From NCBI GenBank assembly GCA_963575745.1, contig CAUYUJ010017649.1, positions 135,001 through 199,000 on the forward strand: a DNA stretch of 64,000 nt, read 5' to 3'. Source of the stretch: Prorocentrum cordatum. Its lineage: Eukaryota; Sar; Dinophyceae; Prorocentrales; Prorocentraceae. Shown one piece after another: positions 27,237 through 36,910 of the stretch (positions are counted from its first letter, which is position 1; every line of letters begins with the position of its first letter). The translations under genes were made by a program, and so were the position numbers. The notes beneath the pieces were generated by a model. It was not told the DNA's origin. It saw nothing but the letters and a program-made list of their open reading frames with translations, and did not search any database.

Positions 27237-28346
27237 CCCAAGGATGTGATCAGGGCTGCGAGGGCCAGGCGGGAACATCCTGGTCCGCTGGCGCTCCTGC
27301 GGGGCGGACTGTCGGCGCTGGAGGCCAACGCGGTCTCGGAGTCGACGGGCAAGAACTACCGCGCCTCCGCCCTCAGGTTTCTGAACTGGTGCCTCTGGAC
27401 CGCCAGGGACTTCAAGAACAGCGTCGAGCTCGACACGATCCTCGTGGTGTTCTTCGTCCACCTCTTCCTCGACGGGTACGACAGTGCGACGGGCCGCGTC
27501 ACGATGGCCTCTCTGAAGCACCATCTGCCGTCGATGCTGATGGGCAGCCGCCCGCTGCCACGGGCCTTTCGGGCCCTTCAGGGTTGGACGAAGCTCGCGC
27601 CGCCGCAGATGAGGCTGCCGCTGCCGAGGGTCGCGATGTTCGCCATCGTGGGCGTGCTGCTGTCTCAGGGGCTTTTGTCGCAGGCGGTCTTCGTGAGGAT
27701 CGCGTTCGACACGTACCTCCGCCCCAGCGAGGCCTACCGTCTCACGGCGGCCTCCCTGATCGCGCCGAGGTCGGGCGCCACGGAGGGCTACCAGCACTGG
27801 GCACTGTTGGTGAACGACGCGGCGAGCGGGAGGCCTGGCAAGACGGGGGCCACCGACGAGAGCGTCATCGTCGACGATCCGCTCCTCTGGCCTCTCCTCG
27901 AGGCGCTTCGGCAAGGACGCCGCGCGGAGGAGAGCCTCTGGGCCTTCACGCCGCAGCAGCTGCGGCGCGCTTTCGCGGGGGCCCTGGTCCAGCTCGGGAT
28001 CTCCGACCAGCAGACCTCCCTCTACTCGCTGCGCCACGGGGGGGCCTCCGACGACCTCCTCTCGGGTCGCCGCACGAGGAAGGAGGTCAAGGACCGCGGC
28101 AGGTGGAGGACGGACCAGTCTCTGAACAGGTGCGCCAAGCGGGCGCGCATGCAGCAGCGGCTGGGTCAGCTCGACCCCGCGCTGGTCGACTTCGGGCAGA
28201 AGGTCGAGAGCGATTTGCTGGGCCTGATGGACGTGATGGCGAGGACGGGCATCTTCTCGCTGCCGCTGCCGCCCCTCAGGCTGGCGTCGGCGTCGGCGCC
28301 GGTGCAGGCGCCTCCCGCGATGGCCGACAAGTGGCTCTTCGTGTGA
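27144..28346 (+). CDS. tyrosine recombinase of the YR element (nucleophile changed to Cys)
   Basis: ATG at 27144 in frame 0, overlapping the end of RNase H; either it starts here or it is fused to pol by a +1 shift near 27236. N-terminal SAM-like core domain: STGKNYRASALRFLNWCLW. Catalytic domain: first Arg in LRPSEAYR (27720), SLYSLRHGGASDD with Arg 28032 and His 28035, then GRWRTDQSLNRCAK with Trp 28104. In this family Tyr normally follows at NRY; here codon 28131-28133 is TGC (Cys), one transition from TAC. Such enzymes integrate a circular cDNA by site-specific recombination. As read, this copy should lack the nucleophile. 400 codons, a normal length. Confidence 0.85.
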   Translation: MSRTSRRGKVSSSVLASRTSGRSSSRAARGSPKDVIRAARARREHPGPLALLRGGLSALEANAVSESTGKNYRASALRFLNWCLWTARDFKNSVELDTILVVFFVHLFLDGYDSATGRVTMASLKHHLPSMLMGSRPLPRAFRALQGWTKLAPPQMRLPLPRVAMFAIVGVLLSQGLLSQAVFVRIAFDTYLRPSEAYRLTAASLIAPRSGATEGYQHWALLVNDAASGRPGKTGATDESVIVDDPLLWPLLEALRQGRRAEESLWAFTPQQLRRAFAGALVQLGISDQQTSLYSLRHGGASDDLLSGRRTRKEVKDRGRWRTDQSLNRCAKRARMQQRLGQLDPALVDFGQKVESDLLGLMDVMARTGIFSLPLPPLRLASASAPVQAPPAMADKWLFV

Positions 28347-28384
28347 GGCGCCTGTGGCTACGTGCGCGTGCGCATGCCACAGTG

Positions 28385-29119
28385 ATGCCGTACCTCATCA
28401 TGCTCTGCACCTGTGTCCCCGACCGAGTTCGGCGAGTGTGCGAGGCCCGCGGGCTCGGCACCGTTGCGGTGAACGTTGCTCGACATCGCCTCGACGACCT
28501 CGCTGACCCTCAGGTTCTGAAGTCTCTGACTGGCTGGGTGCGCGCCTCGGCTGTGCTCGGAGTCTGGGCGTCCTTGCCCTGGGACACCTGGGCGCCAGGG
28601 GCGTCGCGTGTCCGCAAGTTTGATTCTCTGCTGCACGTGAATAGAGCCTCAGAGGCCGCCTGTCGCGCCGTGCGAGTGGCAAACGCGCTGGCTGAATCCA
28701 CCTTCAAATTGATTGCGGAGTGTATCTTCCGCAGAGTCCCGATCATTTTTATGCACCCTGTGTCGAGCCTCATTTGGAGGCATCCCCGCCTGTCCCCTCT
28801 CCTTGCCTCTTCCTCCTCCTCTTGCTCCCTCGACGCGTGCATGTATGCGGGGCGCGTGAGACAGCGAATCCACCTCGTCGGATGGAGCGTGCGGGATCTT
28901 GATTGCCTCGCTCGTCGTTGCCTCTGCGCCCATGGCCTCTGCGATCGCACTCTGAGACGTCACCTGGGAGGCCTGGGACGTCCAGCACTGGGCGCCGTAG
29001 CTCGTGCCTCTGCTAAGGGTCTCCCCTCGGAAGTGGCCATTGCTGGCGCTGAAATGATAGTGGCCGAAGCTCGTCATCTGTCCCGCGCCGCGAGATATAA
29101 GAAAATGTTTGGTCAATGA
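28385..29119 (+). CDS. methyltransferase-like ORF of the YR element
   Basis: ATG at 28385, frame 2 (the RT frame), 244 codons. It starts 39 nt after the recombinase stop. Pattern: an N-terminal CVPDRVRRVCEARGLGTVAV, WASLPWDTWAPGASR near residue 60, a helix with STFKLIAECIFRRVPIIFMH, then HPVSSLIWRHPRL, then a Cys-rich LARRCLCAHGLCDRTLRRHL before the C-terminus. The order (PPC-x-W, then ENP-x-S-x-W, then a Cys/His cluster) resembles the C5-methyltransferase-like domain of dinoflagellate retroelements and of the copia element here. The motif IV PC is PW, so activity is doubtful. Family call is by pattern only. Confidence 0.5.
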   Translation: MPYLIMLCTCVPDRVRRVCEARGLGTVAVNVARHRLDDLADPQVLKSLTGWVRASAVLGVWASLPWDTWAPGASRVRKFDSLLHVNRASEAACRAVRVANALAESTFKLIAECIFRRVPIIFMHPVSSLIWRHPRLSPLLASSSSSCSLDACMYAGRVRQRIHLVGWSVRDLDCLARRCLCAHGLCDRTLRRHLGGLGRPALGAVARASAKGLPSEVAIAGAEMIVAEARHLSRAARYKKMFGQ

Positions 29120-29159
29120 GTAATTCGGCTGTGGCCACCTGGGTAGACTAGCGTGTGGT

Positions 29160-29252
29160 ACCGTGTCTGTGCTTCACTGCTGGCGTATCCCTCGAGGCCG
29201 CCCTCCGCCGTTTGCACAAAGAAGAAACAAGATGGCCCCGAATCGTCCACAT
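29160..29252 (+). repeat. B1 split direct repeat (93 bp)
   Basis: ACCGTGTCTGTGCTTCACTG...GAATCGTCCACAT. Matches B2 (29350-29442) with two mismatches near AAGAAACAAG/AAGAGAGAAG. Its last two bases are shared with the start of A2. Confidence 0.9.
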
Positions 29253-29311
29253 ACAGCGACTTGTCGGCATGTGTGGCAACACCGCGGCCGTATTCCCTTG
29301 CTCAAGTTCTA
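29251..29311 (+). repeat. A2 split direct repeat (61 bp)
   Basis: Matches A1 at 23249-23309 with one mismatch (G for T in GGCATGTGTGG). Followed by a 38-bp spacer before B2. Confidence 0.9.
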
Positions 29312-29349
29312 CCCTGGCCCCCCCCACCCACTTGAGCTTTTAATGTTTC

Positions 29350-29442
29350 ACCGTGTCTGTGCTTCACTGCTGGCGTATCCCTCGAGGCCGCCCTCCGCCG
29401 TTTGCACAAAGAAGAGAGAAGATGGCCCCGAATCGTCCACAT
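29350..29442 (+). repeat. B2 split direct repeat (93 bp), right end of the YR element
   Basis: Second copy of B. Its terminal CCACAT runs straight into the flanking CATCATCAT microsatellite. Confidence 0.9.
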
Positions 29443-29590
29443 CATCATCATCAACAACATCATCATCAACATCATCATCATCATCATCGTCATCACCATC
29501 AGCATCAATCCGTCGTCATCATCGTCATCGTCGCAGTCACCATCGTCGTCATCATCATCTCCGTCATCGTCACAATCATCGCCATCAGCT
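29443..29590. repeat. CAT/CGT microsatellite, right flank of the YR element
   Basis: Imperfect CATCAT, CAACAT and CGTCAT repeats. The left flank of the element (23236-23248) has the same CAT repeat, so the element sits inside one microsatellite. Confidence 0.9.
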
Positions 29591-30370
29591 TCGGCACACC
29601 CCTTACACGCTTCGTGGCCCCATAGGGAGCTCCACCGAAGGTCCCCGTGGCGCAGTTCGCATGCGTCCCCCCCACCCAGTACCGCGTTTCGTGGCCCCAT
29701 AGGGAACTCCACCGAAGGTCCCAGTGGCGCAGTTCGCATGCGTCTCCCCCGCCCAGGACAGCGCTTCGTGGCCCCATAGGGCGCCCCACCGAAGGTCCCA
29801 GTGACGCAGTTCGTATGCGTCTCGTTCCGTGGCCCCATAGGGAGCTCCACCTAAGGTCCCAGTGGCACAGTTCGCATGCGTCTCCCCCATCCAGGACAGC
29901 GCTTCGTGGCCCCATAGGGAACGCCACCGAAGTCCCAGTAGCGCAGTTCGCATGCGTCTCCCCCGCCCAGGACAGCGTTTCGTGGCCCCATAAGGTTCGC
30001 CACCGAAGGCCCAGGGGCGCAGTTCGCATGCGTCTCCCCCGCCCAGGACAGCGTTTCGTGGCCCCACAGGGAGCTCCACCGAAGGCCCCAGTGGCGCAGT
30101 TCGCATGTGTCTCCCCCGCCCAGAACAACGCTTCGTGGCCCCATGGGGAGCCCCACCGAAGGCCCCATTGGCGCAGTTCGCATGCGTCTCCCCCGCCCAG
30201 GACAGCGTTCCGTGGCCCCATAGGGAGCTCCACCTAAGGTCCCAGTGGCACAGTTCGCATGCGGCTCCCCCGTCCAGGACAGCGCTTCGTGGCCCCATAG
30301 GGAGCCGTCACCCCCATTTCGGCACTCCCTGGCGCGTTTCGTGGGCTTCACCGAAGGCCTCAGTGGCGGC
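29591..30370. repeat. ~75-bp minisatellite, about ten copies
   Basis: Unit: CTTCGTGGCCCCATAGGGAG, CTCCACCGAAGGTCCCAGTG, GCGCAGTTCGCATGCGTCTC, CCCCGCCCAGGACAGCG. Copies differ by a few percent; one (29810-29840) has lost part of the unit. Long frames on both strands arise from unit periodicity. A related block lies at 22418-22550, left of the YR insertion. Confidence 0.9.
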
Positions 30371-30640
30371 GTTTCGAAGGTGGGGTTAGTTCCATGCGTT
30401 CGTTTTTGAAGGCTGCGATGTGTAACCCAGCAGCTGCGCCTCGCCGACAGCGTTCCAGGGGCGATCGCCGCAACCAGCCCGGGTGCCCGAGCTACTGGCG
30501 TTATTGCCCGAGAGTTGTCGAGGGCGTTCCAGGCCCACTGGTGGCCTCGGGGGGCTTCGGGGATGCGTCTGGAGACTTGCGGACACCTGCGTCGGAGGCC
30601 GTCGGAGTTTTGAGGAGGACGAACGGAGTGGGCTGCGGAG
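30371..30640. other. no gene seen
   Basis: GC-rich sequence between minisatellite and microsatellite. No protein-like frame. Confidence 0.5.
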
Positions 30641-30856
30641 GAACGGAGGAGGAGGAGGTCGGAGGAGGAGGAGGAGGAGGAGGAGGAGGAGGAGGAGAGG
30701 GAGTGGGAGGAAGATGAGGAGGAAGAGAAGGTAGCCCCCTTCGACTGGTACGAAGACGATGATTACGATGATGATGTTGATGATGATGACGATGATGATG
30801 GTGATGATGATGACGAAGATGATGATGCTGAAGATGATGCTGAAGATGATGCTGAA

Positions 30857-30900
<44 letters not shown>

Positions 30901-30921
30901 CAATGACGATGATGATGATAA

Positions 30922-30987
<66 letters not shown>

Positions 30988-30988
30988 C

Positions 30989-31026
<38 letters not shown>

Positions 31027-31106
31027 CGGATGATCATGATGGTGATGCGGCTGATGATGATGCAGATGATGATGCTGGTGATGTTGCTGTTGATGACGAT
31101 GGTCAC

Positions 31107-31185
<79 letters not shown>

Positions 31186-31186
31186 C

Positions 31187-31233
<47 letters not shown>

Positions 31234-31249
31234 GTGATGCTGATGATGT

Positions 31250-31294
<45 letters not shown>

Positions 31295-31295
31295 G
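30641..31295. repeat. GGA then long GAT microsatellite
   Basis: GGA repeat at 30641-30715, then GAT repeat at 30755-31295 with scattered GCT, GAC and TCG interruptions. One of the longest simple repeats in the window. Confidence 0.95.
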
Positions 31296-32084
31296 GGGCG
31301 GACTAGAAGTAAAGGCGTATGGTAAGACATCTGTTTTACGATGAGCTGAAGAACGCGGCTGGAATTCAAAACGGGAAGAACAAGGGAACGGAAACTTTGC
31401 CAGCTTTCATACCCCCGAGCAACACGGCAGCGGTGAGGGAGACGATTACAAGAGCAACATCCAGTACAATACAAGAACGTTCTGTCTGTGACCGAAGCGC
31501 TGCGTCACATGACATCGCCTTTTCTGCCTTTAAAGCAGAGCCCACAAGACAACGACCTACCGTTGGAGTCTGGTGTTCGAAAGAATGCGTTCGGTGCGAA
31601 TGCGAAAACCGCACCCACAGCAACGAAGCAAACATAAGCTCAGATGAAAGGGCGCTGTACGAACCGCGCCCCTCATAAACAGTTGCGCGAACGAGGGGAT
31701 CTGATCACAGAGGGCCTTCTATTGACCAGGTCCTGACTGACAAATTGCCCAGCAGCAGGATTATCGATGGAGCACGCAATTGTTCACTCGCACGCTCTGC
31801 TGTCCGAAACATGCTACCCCGCGAACGCAGCTCGTGGAAGCAACCCGCTCGCTGGCATGCTTCTCTCTTCGCATTTCTCTCTTGCTTTATGTATTTATTT
31901 GTGTTGTTCCTCTCTCTCTCTCGGTGTGTATATATATATATATGTGTGTATGCGTATATGTGTAGATATCGCTCTCTCTCTCTCTCTCTCTCGCTCACTC
32001 TCTCCCTCTCTCTTCCGCATGGACTGCGCGGTCGTGGCATTCGCGAACAGCGTCCCGACATGCGACGCCGATGGGGTTATCCAG
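31296..32084. other. lower-GC tract, no confident gene; contains CT/TA/GT microsatellite
   Basis: An ATG-initiated 119-codon frame at 31319-31678 has no recognisable domain. 31909-32010 is a compound CT, GTATATA, CT microsatellite. Confidence 0.4.
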
Positions 32085-33049
32085 TAGCGTCGTCGTCATC
32101 CTTGTTGAGGTTGCTGCGGCGGGAGCTCGGCGCCGTCTTCTCGCGCCGCCCTTCGCCCAACCTCACCGCGGGGCTTTCGCAGGCGAGCTTCTCCTCCATA
32201 GTGTCGAGGGCGAGCTCCTGGCCGACACTTCCCGGCGTCATAGGGTCGGCCCTCGTGTCGCGGGCGTCGCGCCACAGCGTGTCGGGTGCCAGTCTGGCGC
32301 GCAGCTGGTCTGCTGGCCGCCGCGAGCGGCCTGCCGCGCTCTTCTCTTATGGCGGCCGCGCGTGGTCCACGGCCAGGGCTGTTATGACGGGCGCGCCGTC
32401 CTCGACTGGGTCGGCGAGTGCAGAATTACCCCCCTCCTCCCCCAGCCCCCTGATTGCATCTGCCGAAGCGGGCCCGCGCCTGCAGGCCGCCCGCTGCCCC
32501 GCGTGCCGCGAGCAGCTCAGGGCCGAAGGAAGATCGACGCACAGGCCAGTGCGTTCGGCTCACGGCGTCGAGCAAGTGACAGATGTGTTTACCAGCGCTG
32601 CGAAATTTGCCTGGGCGCATGTATGCGCCTCCACGCATGCTGCGCCCCGTCTCCTCCCCGCGCGTGAACGAGCCGTCGCTGAGCGCGCCGATCTGGTCCA
32701 CGCTCGCCATCGCCGGGAAGGCCGCGCACGGATTGATCTTCTGCGCGGCCAGAACGACGGAGTTGAGCTGCATCGCGCGTCTGACGAGCAGCTTGTTCAA
32801 GGCCCACTGCAGCGCGACGGCGCGGACGGCGACGCGGCGTTGCGCGAGCAGCGCGTGGGCAGCTGCTCCGAGGAGGGAGACGAAGCGATCCGGGAGTGGA
32901 CCTGCGGCCGTCTCGTCGGCCTCCGACTGGGCCAGGTCGACGTGCCTGATGGGGATCAGCGGGTCGATGCGCTCGCCCTGGTCGAGTGTCACAATAACAT
33001 CAGCACTGCGGGGCTGGCGGGCCCCGCAAATGGCGCAGCCGTCGCAGTC
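32085..33049 (-). pseudogene. RNase H remnant, minus-strand copia-like element
   Basis: ORF 32992-32426 reads RFVSLLGAAAHALLAQRRVA, then VALQWALNKLLVRRAMQLN, ALSDGSFTRGEE, and HICHLLDAVSRTHWPVRRSS with FGPELLAARGA: the RT thumb to RNase H region. Near 32280-32240 WRDARDTRADPMTPGSV corresponds to the terminal ADGxTKG motif, with the conserved residues partly lost. Confidence 0.65.
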
Positions 33050-34789
33050 CGTCTTTCATCTTGCCGACGACGCTCCCGATGTGGCTGACGAGTCGGTCGA
33101 CGTGCTCCACGCGCCCTGCTTGAGATCGTCGACGTGCTTGGGCAGCGCGGGCGCAAACTCTGAGCCGCCGGCGCCGCGGGCGCCGGGCGCCTCATGTTTG
33201 ACCTGGAGCTCACGGCCCCATCGCGTCGGCTCTGCGTTGCGCTCGGGCGAGCGCGCGGGCAGTCGGTTCGCTCGTCGACGCACTCGCGGCCTGGAACCTG
33301 CCGGGGGCATAGCGGCACTGCCGGGCGGCAGGGCGAAGTCCACCCGCGCGGCGATTCGCCGTGTCCCTGCGTCGCGGCAGAGTTCGCGCCCCGCAGGAGA
33401 GCCTTCTCGACGCCCACGGCGACGCAACCCAGTCCGGGCGAAAAACCGCCTCCGTCGACAAGATGCGCTGGGGCGCTAGTTTCGCCACGACGGCGCACGT
33501 CTCCGGGGCCCTGGCGCCTGCGTCGCGGAAGCCTCTCAGCGGCGCGCGGCGCGGGGTGGCCCCGGCCGCTGTGCTCGCAGGCCCCATGCGGCGCATCAGC
33601 TTGGACGCGCGCCTGGGGCCTGCGACGTTCCGGGCGCCTCTGACAGGGCGTCGCACGAAACGCTCGCCTTTTACCCAGATTGTGAGCTCCTCGAGGATGG
33701 CGGCGGCCACCTCCTTGGACAGCCTCGACGCCGCTTCCGTGGATCGGAGATCGGCGTCGCGCTTGTTCGCCGCGGATTTGACGGCGGCATCATGTGATTG
33801 AAGCGCGGTTGTGGTGGACTCGCCGGCAACATAATTGTCCCCGCGGCAGCTCAGTCATGCCTCTCGCACTCCGGGGCCCAGGTGCAACTCCGCTTGTTCT
33901 CCCCCTTCGACCTCCCCCTCTAGCTCGGCGCAATCGACTCAGGAGGCGCCGCGCAAGTAGTGGTGGCATTGCGCGTGGATGTGCTGGCGCCGGTGACGCG
34001 TCTCCAGCAGCGTCGACCACCTGCTGGCTGTCGGCGCTCTCCAGCCCCCGTAGCTCGCGGGCCAGATCCTCCGCGCCCTCGACTTCCTGCCGCGCTGCCA
34101 TCATCACCTGCTGGGTGTGGCCAGAGAAGTGGCAGCCGGCTTCTTCGGGCATCGCCGAGAGGGCCGACGGTGAACCGCCCTCGGCGGCGCTGGCGGCGTC
34201 CTCGGGAACGTCGAGGACGCGGACATCGGCCGCCCCGTCGCGGTCGCGCCCGGCGTCGTCTGCCAACTGCTGTTCGCCACCCAGGACCGACTGGATGATG
34301 CGCTGCTCGCCGACGAAGCCGTGGGCGTCGAAGTTGACGCCGTCCAGGTGCAGCTGGTGGACGTCGCTCGGGTTTCGAAGGAGCCGCCAGATGGCCCGAA
34401 TGCGGGCGCAGCCTGGCTGGTCGCCCGCAAATCTCTGCCCGCGTGGCCGGACGTCAGGCAGCTGAAAGCATCTGCGGGAAAGACGGCGCAACGCGTCGAG
34501 GACATCAAGTCGTTGCCGAGTCTGCTCAGTCAGCAGCTTGCCCTGCTCGCCCTCCCCGGGGCCGAAAATCCTGGCTCTTGCGCCTGGCGCGATGTGCTCT
34601 ACGAAATACTCCGCGCGATCCCAGGCCAGGCCTGCTCGCGCCATGCCGGTGCCCGCGTCGTCGAAGACGGCGCCAACAAGGGTCCGTGCGCCCTGCAGTC
34701 TGCAGGCCGTCTCGGCGCTGCGGTACTTGCCCGCAACCTCGCCTCTGGCCGGGTCCAGAGAAACGACAATATCAAGACCTGGCCCGCCT
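33050..34789 (-). pseudogene. linker and reverse transcriptase remnant, minus-strand copia-like element
   Basis: 34789-33800 is the post-integrase linker, with shifting frames. RT pieces: LTIWVKGERFVRRPVRGARN near 33690, RVDFALPPGSAAMPPAG near 33340, GRELQVKHEAPG near 33210, and KHVDDLKQG near 33130 as the YxDD box (HVDD). Each is in a different frame from its neighbour. Confidence 0.6.
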
Positions 34790-35644
34790 GGCGCGTCCCT
34801 TGTGCTATGAGGCCAGTGAACCTCCACCTGGTCACCCGCGTTGAAGCGTCCCTCCCCAGTCTCTGTGGCGCGCGTCCGCAGGGCGCGGATGGCGCGGGCG
34901 ATCGGCGCGGCCTCGATCGTGCGCTGCAGGGCGGTATCACGAATGCGCCGCTGCACTTGGCTGGGTTACACCTCGCAGCCAGCAGCGGGGCTGGCTCGGG
35001 CGAAGTGGTCGCCCTCGCCCTCCTCGTCTGCTTCGAGCGGCGGCAGCGTGGAGGGCTGCGTGCCAAAGACGACATTGCACGGCGTGGCGCCGCCCACGTG
35101 CGCGGGCGAGACTGTTGCCGGCGAAGATGGCATGGACCAGCATGGAGTCGAAGTTGGCGGCAATGCTTTCGCGTTCCAGCTGCTCCTCGGCGTCGCGCAG
35201 CGCGTGTCGTAGCATTGCGCTGCGTCGCCCTATGAAACGAGCGTGTTGGCGCGGAGCGCGCCGTCCACGATGAAGGTTTCCATTGATCCGAGTAGCTGGG
35301 TCCAGATCCTGACTGCTGCCAGCAGCGTTGAGTCGCATCTGTCCGTCATCTCCTGGCCGTTGCGCCACCGTGAGGCGCAGCAGAAAAAGTGCAGTACTTA
35401 TCATGCGATCCTTGTAGTAAAGGATGTCGCATTCAACGTGAAGGTTCAAACGCGTCAGAAGGCGTAGCGTGGGAGTGGTCTGGTGCGCTGGTGGAAGCCG
35501 CTTACGACATTTCCAACAGTTTTTGGCTACAGTGGGGATGCGGTCGAGGATGGACTGCGGCATGTTGGCTGAACGCAGTGTTCGAGCCATCTCCTCCTTA
35601 GTGGCGTGCCCCCATCGGAGATGTAACTTGCGTAGCTCTCGCAT
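34790..35644 (-). pseudogene. integrase remnant of the minus-strand copia-like element
   Basis: Starts MRELRKLHLRWGHATKEEMA, with the H-x4-H type zinc-binding start, and NCWKCRKR as its C-x2-C. It continues TRLNLHVECDILYYKD with a core Asp. After frameshifts, TPCNVVFGTQPSTLPPLEAD (near 35040) and RIRDTALQRTIEAAPIARAI (near 34900) are the integrase C-terminal region. The catalytic middle is scrambled. Confidence 0.65.
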
Positions 35645-35659
35645 GCGTGTCTCGTGCGA

Positions 35660-36560
35660 GTCGCCACGCAGCTGTCAAACCGAATCCAGTCTGCAAGCGC
35701 TGGGTTGCCTACAGCGGCGTCGGCCGCTCGTGGCGCTGCCCGTCTCGGCGCTGTGCCGGCTGCTGGACTGGCCCGTAGTCGTGTAGTCGTGGGCCAGCAA
35801 CACAACTGCCCGATCCACTACCGCTACCCTGAGCCGCAGCGCTGGAGGATGACTGGCTCCTGGCGAACTGACTGGTGCTGGTGGTAGTGCTGCCTTGCCT
35901 GCTGCTCCGAGGTCGGCTCCTCCAGGTAGTTGGGCCTGTTGGTCGCTGGTTGGGCGTGGTCCTAGAGGTCGTGCTGGTGTTCGTGGATGTTGGACGGTAC
36001 GTGGACGTGGCTGTACATGGGGATCCGCGAGCTTGCACTTGCTGAACTCGTGGGCGTGTGATGGGCGGTCGCGTTCCTTCTCCTTGCGGCAGCCTGGGCG
36101 TTCCCCGTGTATGGGGGCACTGTGAGGATAGCGGCGAGTGGCCGGATCTCGGGAGCGCATAAGCGAAAATGATCGCATGTTGCGTCGGCGCGCCATGCAT
36201 GTGCAGCGTGCGCGCTCGGCTGTTATGGCGCTCCTGATTTCGCCCTCTGTGGCCCCTGCCCCTGAGGCCACTGCTGGAAAGGCTGCCGTCTCGACACCGC
36301 ATTCGCGAACATAGTTCGCCATTTGCGGGCGTCTCAGGCGTCGGCGTAGGTCCACGGCTGGAGTCCACGATGCCGTGGACAAGCCGTTCGGACATCTTCC
36401 ATGGCCAGACTTGGGCGTCGAAGCTGTCGTTGGTGCACTTGAGGTTTACGAACTGCTCTAGGATCTCCAGGGCGTTGGAGACGAGGCCTGTGATCTTTCG
36501 TAGAGTACCCCCGTGACGATCTCGTACGTGAAGGTGCCCTCACACCAGCAGAGCTTGTAC
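35660..36560 (-). pseudogene. gag remnant of the minus-strand copia-like element
   Basis: Around 36500-36310 the minus strand reads LVSNALEILEQFVNLKCTND, then FDAQVWPWKMSERLVHGIVD, typical of gag in dinoflagellate copia elements. Downstream are basic and Ser/Thr-rich segments (36060-35700) in shifted frames. Confidence 0.6.
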
Positions 36561-36604
36561 TCCAGCGCACCGCTTCGCGGTCGGTCGTATTCAGCCCTCG
36601 AGAG

Positions 36605-36910
36605 AGGCAAGGAAGAGGAGGAGGAGGAAGAGGAGGAGGAAGAGGAGGAGGGGGAGGACTGCGAGGGCCTCCTCCGCTCCAACACATCCCCCGCTCGTCC
36701 TCCCGGATCTGCCCCCAAGAGGAGGCCAGACTGGCGGCGAAAAACAAGGGGCGCCTCGTCGTCCCCGGCGCCCTCCCCGGTGAGGTTGTCGCCGCTGGCG
36801 GGGATTTTTTCTTGTCTGGCCAGGGAGCGACGCCTCCGACGCCCCCCCGGGTCGGAGACGTGTCTCCGACGCCTCAACCGCCTCCGACGCCTTCGGAGTC
36901 GGGGGCGCGC
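36605..36910. repeat. GGA microsatellite and CTCCGACGCC direct repeats
   Basis: GGA repeat at 36607-36655. 36826-36905 repeats CTCCGACGCC/GTCGGAGACG with some inverted copies. Confidence 0.8.

Larger units (their letters stand above)
23249..29442 (+). mobile_element. complete tyrosine-recombinase retrotransposon with split direct repeats
   Basis: Order: A1 (23249-23309), gag-like ORF, RT-RNase H, tyrosine recombinase, methyltransferase-like ORF, B1 (29160-29252), A2 (29251-29311), short spacer, B2 (29350-29442). This A1-ORFs-B1-A2-B2 plan is the split-direct-repeat architecture known from the Ngaro/PAT branch of DIRS-order elements. Both outer ends lie in CAT repeats. B1 runs into A2 through CCACAT-ACAGCG, the left end reads CATCAT-ACAGCG and the right end CCACAT-CATCAT. 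That fits recombination of a circle into the microsatellite at a shared CAT core with no target duplication. About 6.2 kb. Confidence 0.88.
32085..36560 (-). mobile_element. decayed Ty1/copia-like element, minus strand
   Basis: Read on the minus strand in 5' to 3' order, 36560 to 32085: gag fragments, integrase, RT and RNase H, the copia order. Protein-like text jumps between all three minus frames, so it has many indels. No LTRs could be recognised at either end. Its motifs differ from the intact element at 10.5-20 kb, so it is another family. Confidence 0.7.

Noticed and set aside
24908-29119. Single 1403-residue polyprotein
   Set aside because: Between about 27240 and 28340 this frame is Arg/Gly/Ala nonsense opposite a clear recombinase in frame 0; the real products are separate segments.
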